A DNA stretch of 48,544 nucleotides from Microbulbifer okhotskensis (GTDB lineage: Bacteria; Pseudomonadota; Gammaproteobacteria; Pseudomonadales; Cellvibrionaceae). The notes beneath the pieces were generated by a model. It saw nothing but the letters and a program-made list of their open reading frames with translations. It made no database searches and was not told the origin of the DNA. A program made the translations under genes and the position numbers. Of this stretch, positions 19,974 through 29,195 are shown piece after piece; within the stretch, counting starts at the first letter, position 1; each line of letters starts with the position of its first letter. Location: the NCBI RefSeq assembly GCF_023895975.1, contig NZ_JALBWM010000026.1:1-48544 (forward strand), in the 5' to 3' direction.

Positions 19974-20921
19974 CTAGAAAGCCCCGCCGCAACTACTGCC
20001 CTGTCCGGCTGTACAGCCATAGCAGTGATCAGCGACGCAAATAGGGGACTCACGCAGATCTCGCTCAAGCAGGTGCCGCAAATGCAAGCGCCCCGGCACC
20101 GGGATATCCAGCTGTTGATTAAAGTCGCAATCGTATAAATTTCCCTGCCAGTCAACACTCACCAAACTACGGCACATAACCCCGTTGAGATTTTCAGCGC
20201 TATAGCTCTCCTTGAGTAACGCCATATACTCCCGAAACTGCCCCTTAGACACCAGCATGGAACCAAAGCGTTTGATCGGCATATTGGCAAGGGCAAAGAG
20301 ATGGTTAAATTCGATTCCAAAATGCGCGGCTAATTCACGGCGATAATCCGCCTCCAAGGCGCCTTGATTGGGGGGTAGCACGGGCCCCTGAGGGTTGTAG
20401 ACCAAATTGAGAAGTAAACCACTGGCCGGCTTGCCATAGCCCAGGGTGTTGAGTTTCTGCAATGCGGCGATACTTTTGTCGAAAACCCCTTTGCCCCGTT
20501 GTTTATCAACATTCTCCATGGAGTAACAAGGCAGCGACGCGACCACTTCTACCTGATATTGGGCTAGAAATTCTGCGGTATCTTCCTGGCCCGGTTCGAA
20601 TAAAACCGTCAAATTGCAGCGATCTATCACATGAACATTGCGAGCTCTTGCGGCCTTTACCAACGGACGAAAACCCCGGTGCAACTCCGGCGCACCGCCA
20701 GTGACATCCAATACACGAATATTGCGCGCCTCGATAACCTCCAATAGCAGAGCGAGGTTTTCATCAGACATCATTTCTGTACGATTGGGCCCTGCATTGA
20801 CATGGCAGTGCACACAACGCTGATTGCAGCGGTAGCCAATATTGATTTGCAGGGTTTCTATAACCTCCCGGTGGATTGGCGGAAAGTCTGACAACTGCAA
20901 TAGGGACAAGGTTTCGTGCAT
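19974..20921 (-). CDS. arsS: Radical SAM protein ArsS, arsenosugar biosynthesis
   Basis: A 315-aa radical SAM enzyme. The cluster motif CNQRCVHC (Cys32, Cys36, Cys39) is followed by a SAM-binding region with VTGGAPEL. The C-terminal part (DUF3641) ends in the Cys-rich CYGCTAGQGSSCGG, the hallmark of the ArsS group. ArsS is reported to join the 5'-deoxyadenosyl group of SAM to dimethylated arsenic, giving dimethylarsinoyl-deoxyadenosine, the precursor of arsenosugars. It starts five bases after the mtnP stop. No arsM gene (As(III) methyltransferase) is in the window. After the stop, 142 bases to the TVP38 gene hold no clear gene. Confidence 0.88.
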   Translation of the reverse strand: MHETLSLLQLSDFPPIHREVIETLQINIGYRCNQRCVHCHVNAGPNRTEMMSDENLALLLEVIEARNIRVLDVTGGAPELHRGFRPLVKAARARNVHVIDRCNLTVLFEPGQEDTAEFLAQYQVEVVASLPCYSMENVDKQRGKGVFDKSIAALQKLNTLGYGKPASGLLLNLVYNPQGPVLPPNQGALEADYRRELAAHFGIEFNHLFALANMPIKRFGSMLVSKGQFREYMALLKESYSAENLNGVMCRSLVSVDWQGNLYDCDFNQQLDIPVPGRLHLRHLLERDLRESPICVADHCYGCTAGQGSSCGGAF

Positions 20922-20926
20922 AAGCC

Positions 20927-21826
20927 TCAGTGCTCCATCTCTTCAAGCACGGGTTCTGTCGGAGCAAGCAGAGGTTTTATTACAACTTGTTTTTCCTCCG
21001 GCATGGCTTCGACGGGCGTTACCAAAGCGCTGTCCAGTGCCGTGTGTGCTGGGGACTTCGGTTGCTCAGTGCCGAGAAACTGTATTGCTTTAGCGGCAAT
21101 CTGTTGCGCGCGCTGGGCATTTTTCTGCAAGTTGGCGATAGCAGCCTCTGCAGTGACTGCCTCTTCGCGCGGGTGCCAGCAATCGTAGTCCGTCGCCATC
21201 GCCAAAGTGGCATAAGCAATCTGTGCCTCACGAGCCAGCTTTGCTTCAGGCATATTGGTCATACCCACCACAGACGCCCCCATACTGCGATACCAATGCG
21301 ACTCCGCACGGGTAGAAAACTGCGGACCTTCGATACAGATATAGCTGCCACCCTGATGCAGCTGCACCAACTCTCCTTCCTGAGTCGCATCAAATGCCCG
21401 CGCCAGACTCTCTGCCACCGTCGCGCAGACAGGATCAGCCATGGAAACATGGGCCACCGCACCATCACCAAAGAAGGTGCTCTCGCGCTTGCGGGTCATA
21501 TCGATAAACTGATCGGGGATCACCATATCCAGCGGCCGCACTTCTTCCTGCAGGGAACCCACTGCGGAGAGGGAAAGGATATAGCGCACACCCAACTGGC
21601 GTAGCGCATGAATATTGGCTCGATATGGCACCTGAGAAGGGATCAGGCGATGGCCGCGTCCATGACGGGCAAGAAAAGCCACAGGGATACCCTGAAGCTT
21701 GCCACAGACAATAGGGTCCGAAGTATTGCCAAAGGGAGTGTCCACTTGGACTTCTTCCACCTCGGTTAGCCCCTGTATATCGTAGAGACCGCTACCCCCG
21801 ATTACCCCAATCAAAGCCCTGGCCAT
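20927..21826 (-). CDS. mtnP: S-methyl-5'-thioadenosine phosphorylase (MTAP type)
   Basis: A 299-aa trimeric-type nucleoside phosphorylase. The phosphate site (GGSGLY, ARHGRGH), IEGPQFSTRAES and the base-binding ATDYDCW are all present. Asp213 and Asp215 in that last motif recognise the 6-amino group of adenine in MTA phosphorylases, so this is not the inosine-specific MTIP of Pseudomonas. A Glu/Pro-rich tail of about 50 residues follows the catalytic core. GGAG precedes the ATG at 21826; the upstream extension to 21901 lacks a ribosome site. It is the first gene of the arsS operon. Because MTA and the ArsS product are both 5'-substituted 5'-deoxyadenosines, it may act on the arsenic nucleoside as well as in methionine salvage. 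Confidence 0.9.
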   Translation of the reverse strand: MARALIGVIGGSGLYDIQGLTEVEEVQVDTPFGNTSDPIVCGKLQGIPVAFLARHGRGHRLIPSQVPYRANIHALRQLGVRYILSLSAVGSLQEEVRPLDMVIPDQFIDMTRKRESTFFGDGAVAHVSMADPVCATVAESLARAFDATQEGELVQLHQGGSYICIEGPQFSTRAESHWYRSMGASVVGMTNMPEAKLAREAQIAYATLAMATDYDCWHPREEAVTAEAAIANLQKNAQRAQQIAAKAIQFLGTEQPKSPAHTALDSALVTPVEAMPEEKQVVIKPLLAPTEPVLEEMEH

Positions 21827-22022
21827 GTTCACTCCTAAACAGTTGGTTTTTCGCAGTATAGGAGTGCTCACAGGCCGTGTATATCGCTGACATCCAATCA
21901 AAAATTAAGTCCTCACACCCGCCGGGCTTACCGGGTAGAGCTAGCCATCCTCTATGGAGAACATCAGTGATCACAGCCAGAGAGAGAATCTTTCCTTGCA
22001 AATAGATGGATCAACCAACTAT

Positions 22023-22057
22023 ATTTACCCAGGTAAAATATTTAAACCCTGGTAAAT
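22023..22057. promoter_or_regulatory. Dyad operator upstream of DUF2239-MATE
   Basis: A perfect palindrome TTTACC-CA-GGTAAA (22024-22037) and a second half-site CTGGTAAAT (22049-22057) form a larger dyad, in which 22023-22033 pairs with 22047-22057 at 9 of 11 positions. It ends 13 bases before the DUF2239 start, where a repressor would block transcription or initiation. No regulator gene is adjacent and I cannot name the family. It also lies about 200 bases from the mtnP start on the other strand. Confidence 0.5.
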
Positions 22058-22070
22058 AGAGAGAGACACC

Positions 22071-22637
22071 TTGGCAATCGACTATATCGCTATCCACCAG
22101 CAACGGATCATCGCACGGGGAACACTGCAGGCCATTGCTCGCCAAGTGAAAACCAGGGGTAACAATCTCGAGCCCATTGTCTTTGAGCGTGAAAGTTGCA
22201 AACGGGTTGAGGTGGATTGGCACGGTGATATCGAGGACGTACTGGCAAGACTTGCAACTGATACACCGCCCTCTAAAACCAAGCGCGGGCGCCCCAAATT
22301 AGGCGTTATTCCCAAGGAAGTCACCTTACTTCCCCGTCATTGGGAGTGGCTGCGTCGCCAACCCGGTGGCGCCTCTGTCACTCTACGCAAGTTGGTGGAA
22401 CAGGCGCAAAAGCACGTTTCACCCGAGGAGCGCATCACCTTAAAACAACAGCAGCTGGATGGACTTATGCTGTTGGTTGCTGGAGATGCCGAGGGCTTTG
22501 AAGATGCCAGTCGCGCGTTATACAGGAACAGCAAAATCAGCTTTGAAACAGCCACTCGCTCCTGGCCAGATGAAATTAAGCAGCTTGTGCTAGAAAAATT
22601 TAATGAAATCGCGGAGATGCACAGCGGCACTTTGTAA
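22071..22637 (+). CDS. DUF2239 family protein
   Basis: A 188-aa cytoplasmic protein recognised by the DUF2239 pattern: an N-terminal strand-rich region (AIHQQRIIARGTL), a basic linker KRGRPKLGVIPKEVTLLPRHWEWLRRQ-like segment in the middle, then a helical C-terminus. The RGRPK element resembles an AT-hook, which suggests DNA contact, but no function is established. The start is TTG at 22071 behind a GA-rich site (AGAGAGA). It is followed after 12 bases by a MATE exporter gene, so the two are probably one transcript under the palindrome at 22023. Confidence 0.8.
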   Translation: MAIDYIAIHQQRIIARGTLQAIARQVKTRGNNLEPIVFERESCKRVEVDWHGDIEDVLARLATDTPPSKTKRGRPKLGVIPKEVTLLPRHWEWLRRQPGGASVTLRKLVEQAQKHVSPEERITLKQQQLDGLMLLVAGDAEGFEDASRALYRNSKISFETATRSWPDEIKQLVLEKFNEIAEMHSGTL

Positions 22638-22649
22638 AACGGACTGACG

Positions 22650-24038
22650 ATGAATCAACAACACAACAATGTATTTGTTAGCGGCGCCTTGGTGCCGGTC
22701 TTTTTTAAGACCGCGGCACCCATTATTCTGATTATGCTGGTCAATGGTTCATTTACCTTATTGGATGCTTACTTCCTGGGAAAATATGTAGGCGCCGAGG
22801 CCTTAGCTGCTGTCACTTTAACATTCCCAATGTTTATGTTGTTGATAGCGCTTTCTTCATTAATTTCCAGTGGCTACTCCAGTGTGCAAGCCAGATTACT
22901 CGGCGCCGGGAAAAAGGACCAGGCAAAGCAGGCATTCTCCCAGGCAATCACCCTGGCGCTGGCCGTTTCCGCCGTATTAATGCTGCTGTTTATCGCCGGA
23001 GGTAAACCATTAACCGTCTTAGTGGCCAATGGCTCCAAAGATTTAGCCGATATGGGGTACACCTATTTAACGATACTGGTTTTTTTATCGCCTGCACTCT
23101 TTATCGGTTCGGTAAATTCCGATACTTTACGCTGCGAAGGGCAACTATCCCTGATGGCCATAGTTTCTCTCTTCTCGGTGCTACTCAATATAATATTTAA
23201 TTATATTTTTATTGCGCACTTGGAGCTGGGAGTAGCCGGCTCCGCTTACGGCACTGCTCTGGCGCAAACAATTGCCCTTTTGATAGTGGCAGTCTATCGC
23301 TATTACGGCCGTACCGTGATTGACACACAAATCTTTCGACTCTCACGCAAACATTATTTCTGGCCCGAATATCTATCCTTGGGCTTACCATCAAGCTTGA
23401 GCTATATCGGCGTATCCCTCACATCCATCGCAGTAATTTTCAGTATACAGATCTGGGGAGGTGGTAACTACGATACGACAGTCAGTGCCTACGGTATTAC
23501 CACTCGAATCATGACCTTTATCTTTTTACCCTTGCTCGGCCTAAGCCAAGCCTTTCAAACCCTGGTCGGTAATAATGCCGGCGCCAAAAGTTGGTCCCGT
23601 ACTGACAGTAGCATCAATATCGCTTTGACACTGGCATTCGGTTACTGTCTGGCACTGCAAATAGGCGTAATAATACTGAAGGACTCTTTGGGAACTCTAT
23701 TTGTTAGCGATCGGCAGATTATTACAGAAGTAGCACGTATCCTGCCGATGATGACACTGGTTTATTTTCTGGCGGGGCCATTAATGATGGTCAGCACATT
23801 TTTTCAGGCTATTGGCGATGCCAAGCGTGCGGCGATCCTTGGACTGGCAAAAACTTATATTTTTGTACTGCCGCTGATTTTGACTTTACCGTTGCTACTG
23901 GGAGAGGTGGGGATATGGTATGCGGGGCCAATGGCAGAATTAATGCTGCTGACCTTGACCGCCGTGGTGCTTTATCAACGGGGGCGCAACCATGGGTATA
24001 AATATGGTCTGTACAGTTCACAGCAGGCGTCAATTTAA
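22650..24038 (+). CDS. MATE family efflux transporter
   Basis: A 462-aa inner-membrane exporter with 12 predicted helices in two pseudo-symmetric halves, beginning with a short cytoplasmic tail and FKTAAPIILIMLVNG. The segment AYFLGKYVGAEALAAVTLTFP and its counterpart in the second half are typical of NorM/DinF-like MATE proteins, which use a Na+ or H+ gradient to export cationic drugs or metabolites. The spacing places it in an operon with the DUF2239 gene. The substrate is unknown. A bidirectional terminator follows at 24191. Confidence 0.9.
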   Translation: MNQQHNNVFVSGALVPVFFKTAAPIILIMLVNGSFTLLDAYFLGKYVGAEALAAVTLTFPMFMLLIALSSLISSGYSSVQARLLGAGKKDQAKQAFSQAITLALAVSAVLMLLFIAGGKPLTVLVANGSKDLADMGYTYLTILVFLSPALFIGSVNSDTLRCEGQLSLMAIVSLFSVLLNIIFNYIFIAHLELGVAGSAYGTALAQTIALLIVAVYRYYGRTVIDTQIFRLSRKHYFWPEYLSLGLPSSLSYIGVSLTSIAVIFSIQIWGGGNYDTTVSAYGITTRIMTFIFLPLLGLSQAFQTLVGNNAGAKSWSRTDSSINIALTLAFGYCLALQIGVIILKDSLGTLFVSDRQIITEVARILPMMTLVYFLAGPLMMVSTFFQAIGDAKRAAILGLAKTYIFVLPLILTLPLLLGEVGIWYAGPMAELMLLTLTAVVLYQRGRNHGYKYGLYSSQQASI

Positions 24039-24190
24039 CAGCCTTGCCGATAATTGATATAGAGCCGTAATCGTTGCTTACAGAGTTTCGCTTAAGTCAC
24101 ATCAAAAAAAGTAAAGATGAATAAAAATGGGAATTGAGAAAAACAATCGACTTTTCAACAACAGTAATGACAGATAAATTCACAGCCATA

Positions 24191-24217
24191 AAAAAGCCAC
24201 CCATTGGGTGGCTTTTT
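24191..24217. terminator. Bidirectional terminator between MATE gene and sucD
   Basis: AAAAAGCCACCC pairs perfectly with GGGTGGCTTTTT around an ATT loop, with A and T runs on either side. The flanking genes converge, so it should end both transcripts. Confidence 0.9.
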
Positions 24218-24241
24218 GGAAAACTACACGTTGGCAATTAA

Positions 24242-25114
24242 TTACCAGCCAGTAATTTCCTTCAGAGCGTCGCCGATCTGTGCCAGGGAGCGCACGGTTT
24301 TAACACCGGCGTCTTCCAGAGCGGCAAACTTCTCGTCAGCGGTACCTGTACCACCGGAGATGATTGCGCCCGCATGGCCCATACGCTTGCCGGGAGGAGC
24401 GGTGACACCAGCGATGTAAGAAACTACAGGCTTGGTGACATTGGCTTTGATGTAAGCAGCCGCTTCTTCTTCAGCCGTACCGCCGATCTCACCGATCATA
24501 ACAATCGCTTCGGTCTGCGGATCATTCTGGAACATTTCCAGAATATCGATGAAGTTGGAGCCTGGGATGGGGTCGCCACCGATGCCCACACAGGTGGACT
24601 GACCGAAGCCGTAGTCGGTAGTTTGCTTCACCGCCTCATAAGTCAGGGTACCTGAGCGGGACACGATGCCCACTTTGCCCGGCTTGTGGATATGGCCCGG
24701 CATAATGCCGATCTTGCACTCACCCGGAGTGATAACGCCCGGGCAGTTAGGACCGATCAGGCGTACGCCCAGCTCGTCACATTTCACCTTAGCGTCGAGC
24801 ATATCCAGGGTCGGGATACCTTCGGTGATACAAACGATCAGTTTGATACCCCCGTTGGCCGCTTCCAGGATGGAGTCCTTACAGAAAGGCGCGGGTACGT
24901 AGATTACGGAAGCCTCCGCACCGGTTTCTTCAACCGCTTCTTTCACGGTGTTGAACACCGGCAAGTCCAGATGAGTCTGGCCGCCTTTACCCGGAGTGAC
25001 ACCACCAACCATTTTGGTGCCATAGGCAATCGCCTGCTCGGAGTGGAAAGTCCCCTGGGAGCCGGTGAAGCCCTGGCAGATTACTTTAGTGTCTTTATTA
25101 ATCAGTACTGACAT
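24242..25114 (-). CDS. sucD: Succinyl-CoA synthetase alpha subunit
   Basis: 290 aa, the normal length. The CoA-binding Rossmann domain ([14 protein letters not shown]) is followed by the ligase domain with the phosphohistidine in [10 protein letters not shown]. The subunit is phosphorylated on that His while converting succinyl-CoA, Pi and ADP (or GDP) to succinate, CoA and NTP. It starts two bases after the sucC stop, is the last gene of the suc operon, and is followed by the terminator at 24191. Confidence 0.98.
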   Translation of the reverse strand: MSVLINKDTKVICQGFTGSQGTFHSEQAIAYGTKMVGGVTPGKGGQTHLDLPVFNTVKEAVEETGAEASVIYVPAPFCKDSILEAANGGIKLIVCITEGIPTLDMLDAKVKCDELGVRLIGPNCPGVITPGECKIGIMPGHIHKPGKVGIVSRSGTLTYEAVKQTTDYGFGQSTCVGIGGDPIPGSNFIDILEMFQNDPQTEAIVMIGEIGGTAEEEAAAYIKANVTKPVVSYIAGVTAPPGKRMGHAGAIISGGTGTADEKFAALEDAGVKTVRSLAQIGDALKEITGW

Positions 25115-25116
25115 GA

Positions 25117-26283
25117 TTATTTACCCTCCGCAGCTTTAACCACCTGCTGAGCCGCATCGGTCAGGCTGGTGGCCGCGATAATATTCAGGCCGCTGTCGCT
25201 CAGCACCTTGGCACCCAGGTCTGCGTTGTTACCTTCCAGGCGCACAACAACCGGTACTTTTACGCCAACTTCTTTCACTGCGCCAACCACACCTTCAGCG
25301 ATCATGTCACAACGAACGATACCACCGAAGATGTTGATCAGTACGGCCTTTACGTTCTCGTCGGACAAAATGATCTTGAACGCTTCAACAACGCGCTCTT
25401 TGGTTGCGCCGCCGCCCACGTCAAGGAAGTTAGCTGGCTTGCCGCCGTGCAGGTTCACGATATCCATAGTGCCCATGGCCAGGCCAGCACCATTTACCAT
25501 GCAACCGATGCTGCCATCCAGCGCTACGTAGTTCAGTTCGAACTTGGCAGCGTGCGCTTCGCGCGGATCTTCCTGGGTAGGATCGTGCATTTCGCGCAGG
25601 TCCGCATGGCGGTACAGGGCGTTGCTGTCGATCACAATCTTGGCATCCAGACAGTGCAGGTTGCCTTCAGTGGTGATGACCAGTGGGTTGATTTCCAACA
25701 GGGCCAGATCTTTTTCCTGGAACATCTTTGCCAGACCCAGGAAGATCTTGGTGAACTGCTTAACCTGGGTCGGGTTGAGACCCAGCTTGAAAGCCAGCTC
25801 TCGCGCCTGGTAAGGCTGAGCACCTACCAGAGGGTCGACCGTGGCTTTGAGAATTTTTTCCGGAGTTTCTTCCGCTACCTTCTCGATTTCAACGCCACCT
25901 TCGGTGGACGCCATGAAAACGATACGACGGGTGGAGCGGTCAACAACGGCGCCCAAGTATAATTCCTGGTCGATGTCGGTGCAGCTCTCAACCAGGATGC
26001 GAGTTACCGGTTGGCCATTCTCGTCTGTCTGGTAAGTTACCAGACGCTCACCCAGCCATTTCTTGGCAAACTCTTCAATTTCCGCCTTGGAATCCACCAG
26101 CTTTACACCGCCAGCTTTGCCGCGGCCACCGGCGTGTACCTGGGCCTTTACCACCCACTTATTACCGCCAATTTCGTCAGCCGCTGCTACTGCCGCTGCC
26201 GGGGTTTCCGCTGCAATGCCTGTGGAAACCGGCAATCCGTATGCCGCAAACAGTTGTTTGCCCTGATACTCATGCAAGTTCAT
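25117..26283 (-). CDS. sucC: Succinyl-CoA synthetase beta subunit
   Basis: 388 aa, the same length as the E. coli enzyme. It contains the ATP-grasp domain ([28 protein letters not shown]) and the CoA-ligase-like C-terminus ([15 protein letters not shown]). It pairs with SucD. I start at the ATG at 26283; a TTG four codons earlier is in frame but gives a non-family N-terminus. No strong ribosome site is visible. The 164-base gap to lpdA holds two stem-loops, unlike the tight spacing elsewhere in the operon. Confidence 0.98.
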   Translation of the reverse strand: MNLHEYQGKQLFAAYGLPVSTGIAAETPAAAVAAADEIGGNKWVVKAQVHAGGRGKAGGVKLVDSKAEIEEFAKKWLGERLVTYQTDENGQPVTRILVESCTDIDQELYLGAVVDRSTRRIVFMASTEGGVEIEKVAEETPEKILKATVDPLVGAQPYQARELAFKLGLNPTQVKQFTKIFLGLAKMFQEKDLALLEINPLVITTEGNLHCLDAKIVIDSNALYRHADLREMHDPTQEDPREAHAAKFELNYVALDGSIGCMVNGAGLAMGTMDIVNLHGGKPANFLDVGGGATKERVVEAFKIILSDENVKAVLINIFGGIVRCDMIAEGVVGAVKEVGVKVPVVVRLEGNNADLGAKVLSDSGLNIIAATSLTDAAQQVVKAAEGK

Positions 26284-26350
26284 AGTCAGTACCAATTCAC
26301 ATATAAAAATGTGTTTACTAATTGCAGATTACTCTGCACCTGAAAGACAA

Positions 26351-26431
26351 AATTCAAAATCTGCGCCGTTGCAAATTTTGAATTCCGCAAATGAAACCGG
26401 GGCAGCTAATTAATCAGTAATTAGTGCCCCG
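26351..26431 (-). promoter_or_regulatory. Two stem-loops in the lpdA-sucC intergenic region
   Basis: The first stem-loop is 26351-26384: AATTCAAAATCTGC pairs with GCAAATTTTGAATT with one mismatch. The second is 26398-26431: CGGGGCA plus CTAATTA pairs with TAATTAG plus TGCCCCG, with one bulged base. Neither has a terminator-like T run in the sense direction. They could be processing or attenuation structures that set different levels for the 2-oxoglutarate dehydrogenase and succinyl-CoA synthetase parts of the message. Confidence 0.5.
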
Positions 26432-26447
26432 AGATCGAAAAGTATTC

Positions 26448-27908
<1,461 letters not shown>

Positions 27909-27955
27909 CTAATGCAGTGTGATCGAGAGGGCCCGCAGGCCCTTGGACTTATTTT

Positions 27956-29149
27956 TTAAACTTCGAGCAGGATACGCGCTGGATCTTCGATCATTTCCTT
28001 GATCGCAACCAGGAAGCCAACCGCTTCTTTACCGTCGATCAGACGGTGGTCGTAGGACAGCGCCAGGTACATCATCGGCAGAATTTCCACCTTGCCGTCT
28101 ACCGCCATTGGACGCTCCTGAATCTTATGCATACCCAGGATGGCTGCTTGCGGCGGATTCAGGATCGGGGTGGACAGCAGGGAACCGAATACACCGCCAT
28201 TGGTAATGGTGAAAGTGCCGCCGGTCATCTCGTCGATAGACAGCTTGCCGTCGCGGGCACGCACACCCAGATCGCGGATATTGTTTTCCATATCCGCCAA
28301 ACCCAGGTTTTCAGCGTTGCGCAGAATGGGCACAACCAGACCTTTTGGAGAGGAAACCGCTACACCGATATCCTGGTAGCCGTGGTAAACGATTTCGTTA
28401 CCATCGATAGACGCGTTCACTGCGGTATAACGCTTCAGCGCTTCCACTGCAGCTTTTACGAAGAAGCCCATAAAGCCCAGACGAGTGCCGTTATGGGTCT
28501 TCTCGAACAGGTCTTTATAATTCTTGCGCAGGTCCATTACCGGCTTCATGTTCACCTCATTAAAGGTGGTGAGCATGGCGGTGGACTGGGAAGCGTCGAG
28601 CAAGCGCTCGGCAATACGCTTGCGCATGCGGGTCATCGGAACACGTTTCTCAACGCGCTCGCCCGGGGCAACGGCAACCTCAGCAGCTGCGACAGCGGTA
28701 GGTGCGGTCGCCGCAGCAGGAGCGCTACCCGCTTTCATAACGTCTTCTTTGAGGACGCGACCACCTTTACCGGAGCCTTCGACTCCGGTCAGGTCAACAC
28801 CCTTCTCCGCCGCCATTTTCTTGGCGGACGGCATCGCAATTTTCTCACCAGGAGCTGCCGGAGCTTCTGCGGCAGGTGCTTCGGCTTCAGCCGGTGCAGC
28901 AGCGGCGCCAGCGCCCGCTTCAAATTTGGCAATCACCTCATTGGAAAGGACAGTTTCACCCTCACCCTTGATGATTTCAGCCAGAGCACCATCAGCGGGT
29001 GCAACAACTTCCAGCACAACTTTATCGGTTTCGATATCCACGATCAGTTCATCGCGGGACACCGCTTCACCGGGTTGTTTATGCCAAGTGGCGACAGTTC
29101 CGTCCTGAACAGATTCAGGGAAAGTTGGCGCTTTAATCTCGATCGTCAT
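27956..29149 (-). CDS. sucB: 2-Oxoglutarate dehydrogenase E2, dihydrolipoyl succinyltransferase
   Basis: 397 aa. One lipoyl domain (Lys in [11 protein letters not shown]) is followed by an Ala/Pro/Glu-rich hinge, the peripheral E3-binding domain ([14 protein letters not shown]) and the catalytic domain with His in [10 protein letters not shown]. It transfers the succinyl group to CoA and forms the core of the complex. I chose the ATG at 29149 (MTIEIKAP) because AGGAAACAG lies upstream; the longer frame to 29179 nearly touches sucA. It lies 46 bases after sucA. Confidence 0.97.
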   Translation of the reverse strand: MTIEIKAPTFPESVQDGTVATWHKQPGEAVSRDELIVDIETDKVVLEVVAPADGALAEIIKGEGETVLSNEVIAKFEAGAGAAAAPAEAEAPAAEAPAAPGEKIAMPSAKKMAAEKGVDLTGVEGSGKGGRVLKEDVMKAGSAPAAATAPTAVAAAEVAVAPGERVEKRVPMTRMRKRIAERLLDASQSTAMLTTFNEVNMKPVMDLRKNYKDLFEKTHNGTRLGFMGFFVKAAVEALKRYTAVNASIDGNEIVYHGYQDIGVAVSSPKGLVVPILRNAENLGLADMENNIRDLGVRARDGKLSIDEMTGGTFTITNGGVFGSLLSTPILNPPQAAILGMHKIQERPMAVDGKVEILPMMYLALSYDHRLIDGKEAVGFLVAIKEMIEDPARILLEV

Positions 29150-29195
29150 TTTTTCTGTTTCCTGAGATTGACTCTTCACTAATTACTGCCGTCTC

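Noticed and set aside
19892..20158. 88-codon minus-strand frame overlapping the end of arsS
   Set aside because: Most of it overlaps arsS in another frame. The short tail past the arsS stop resembles nothing I know.
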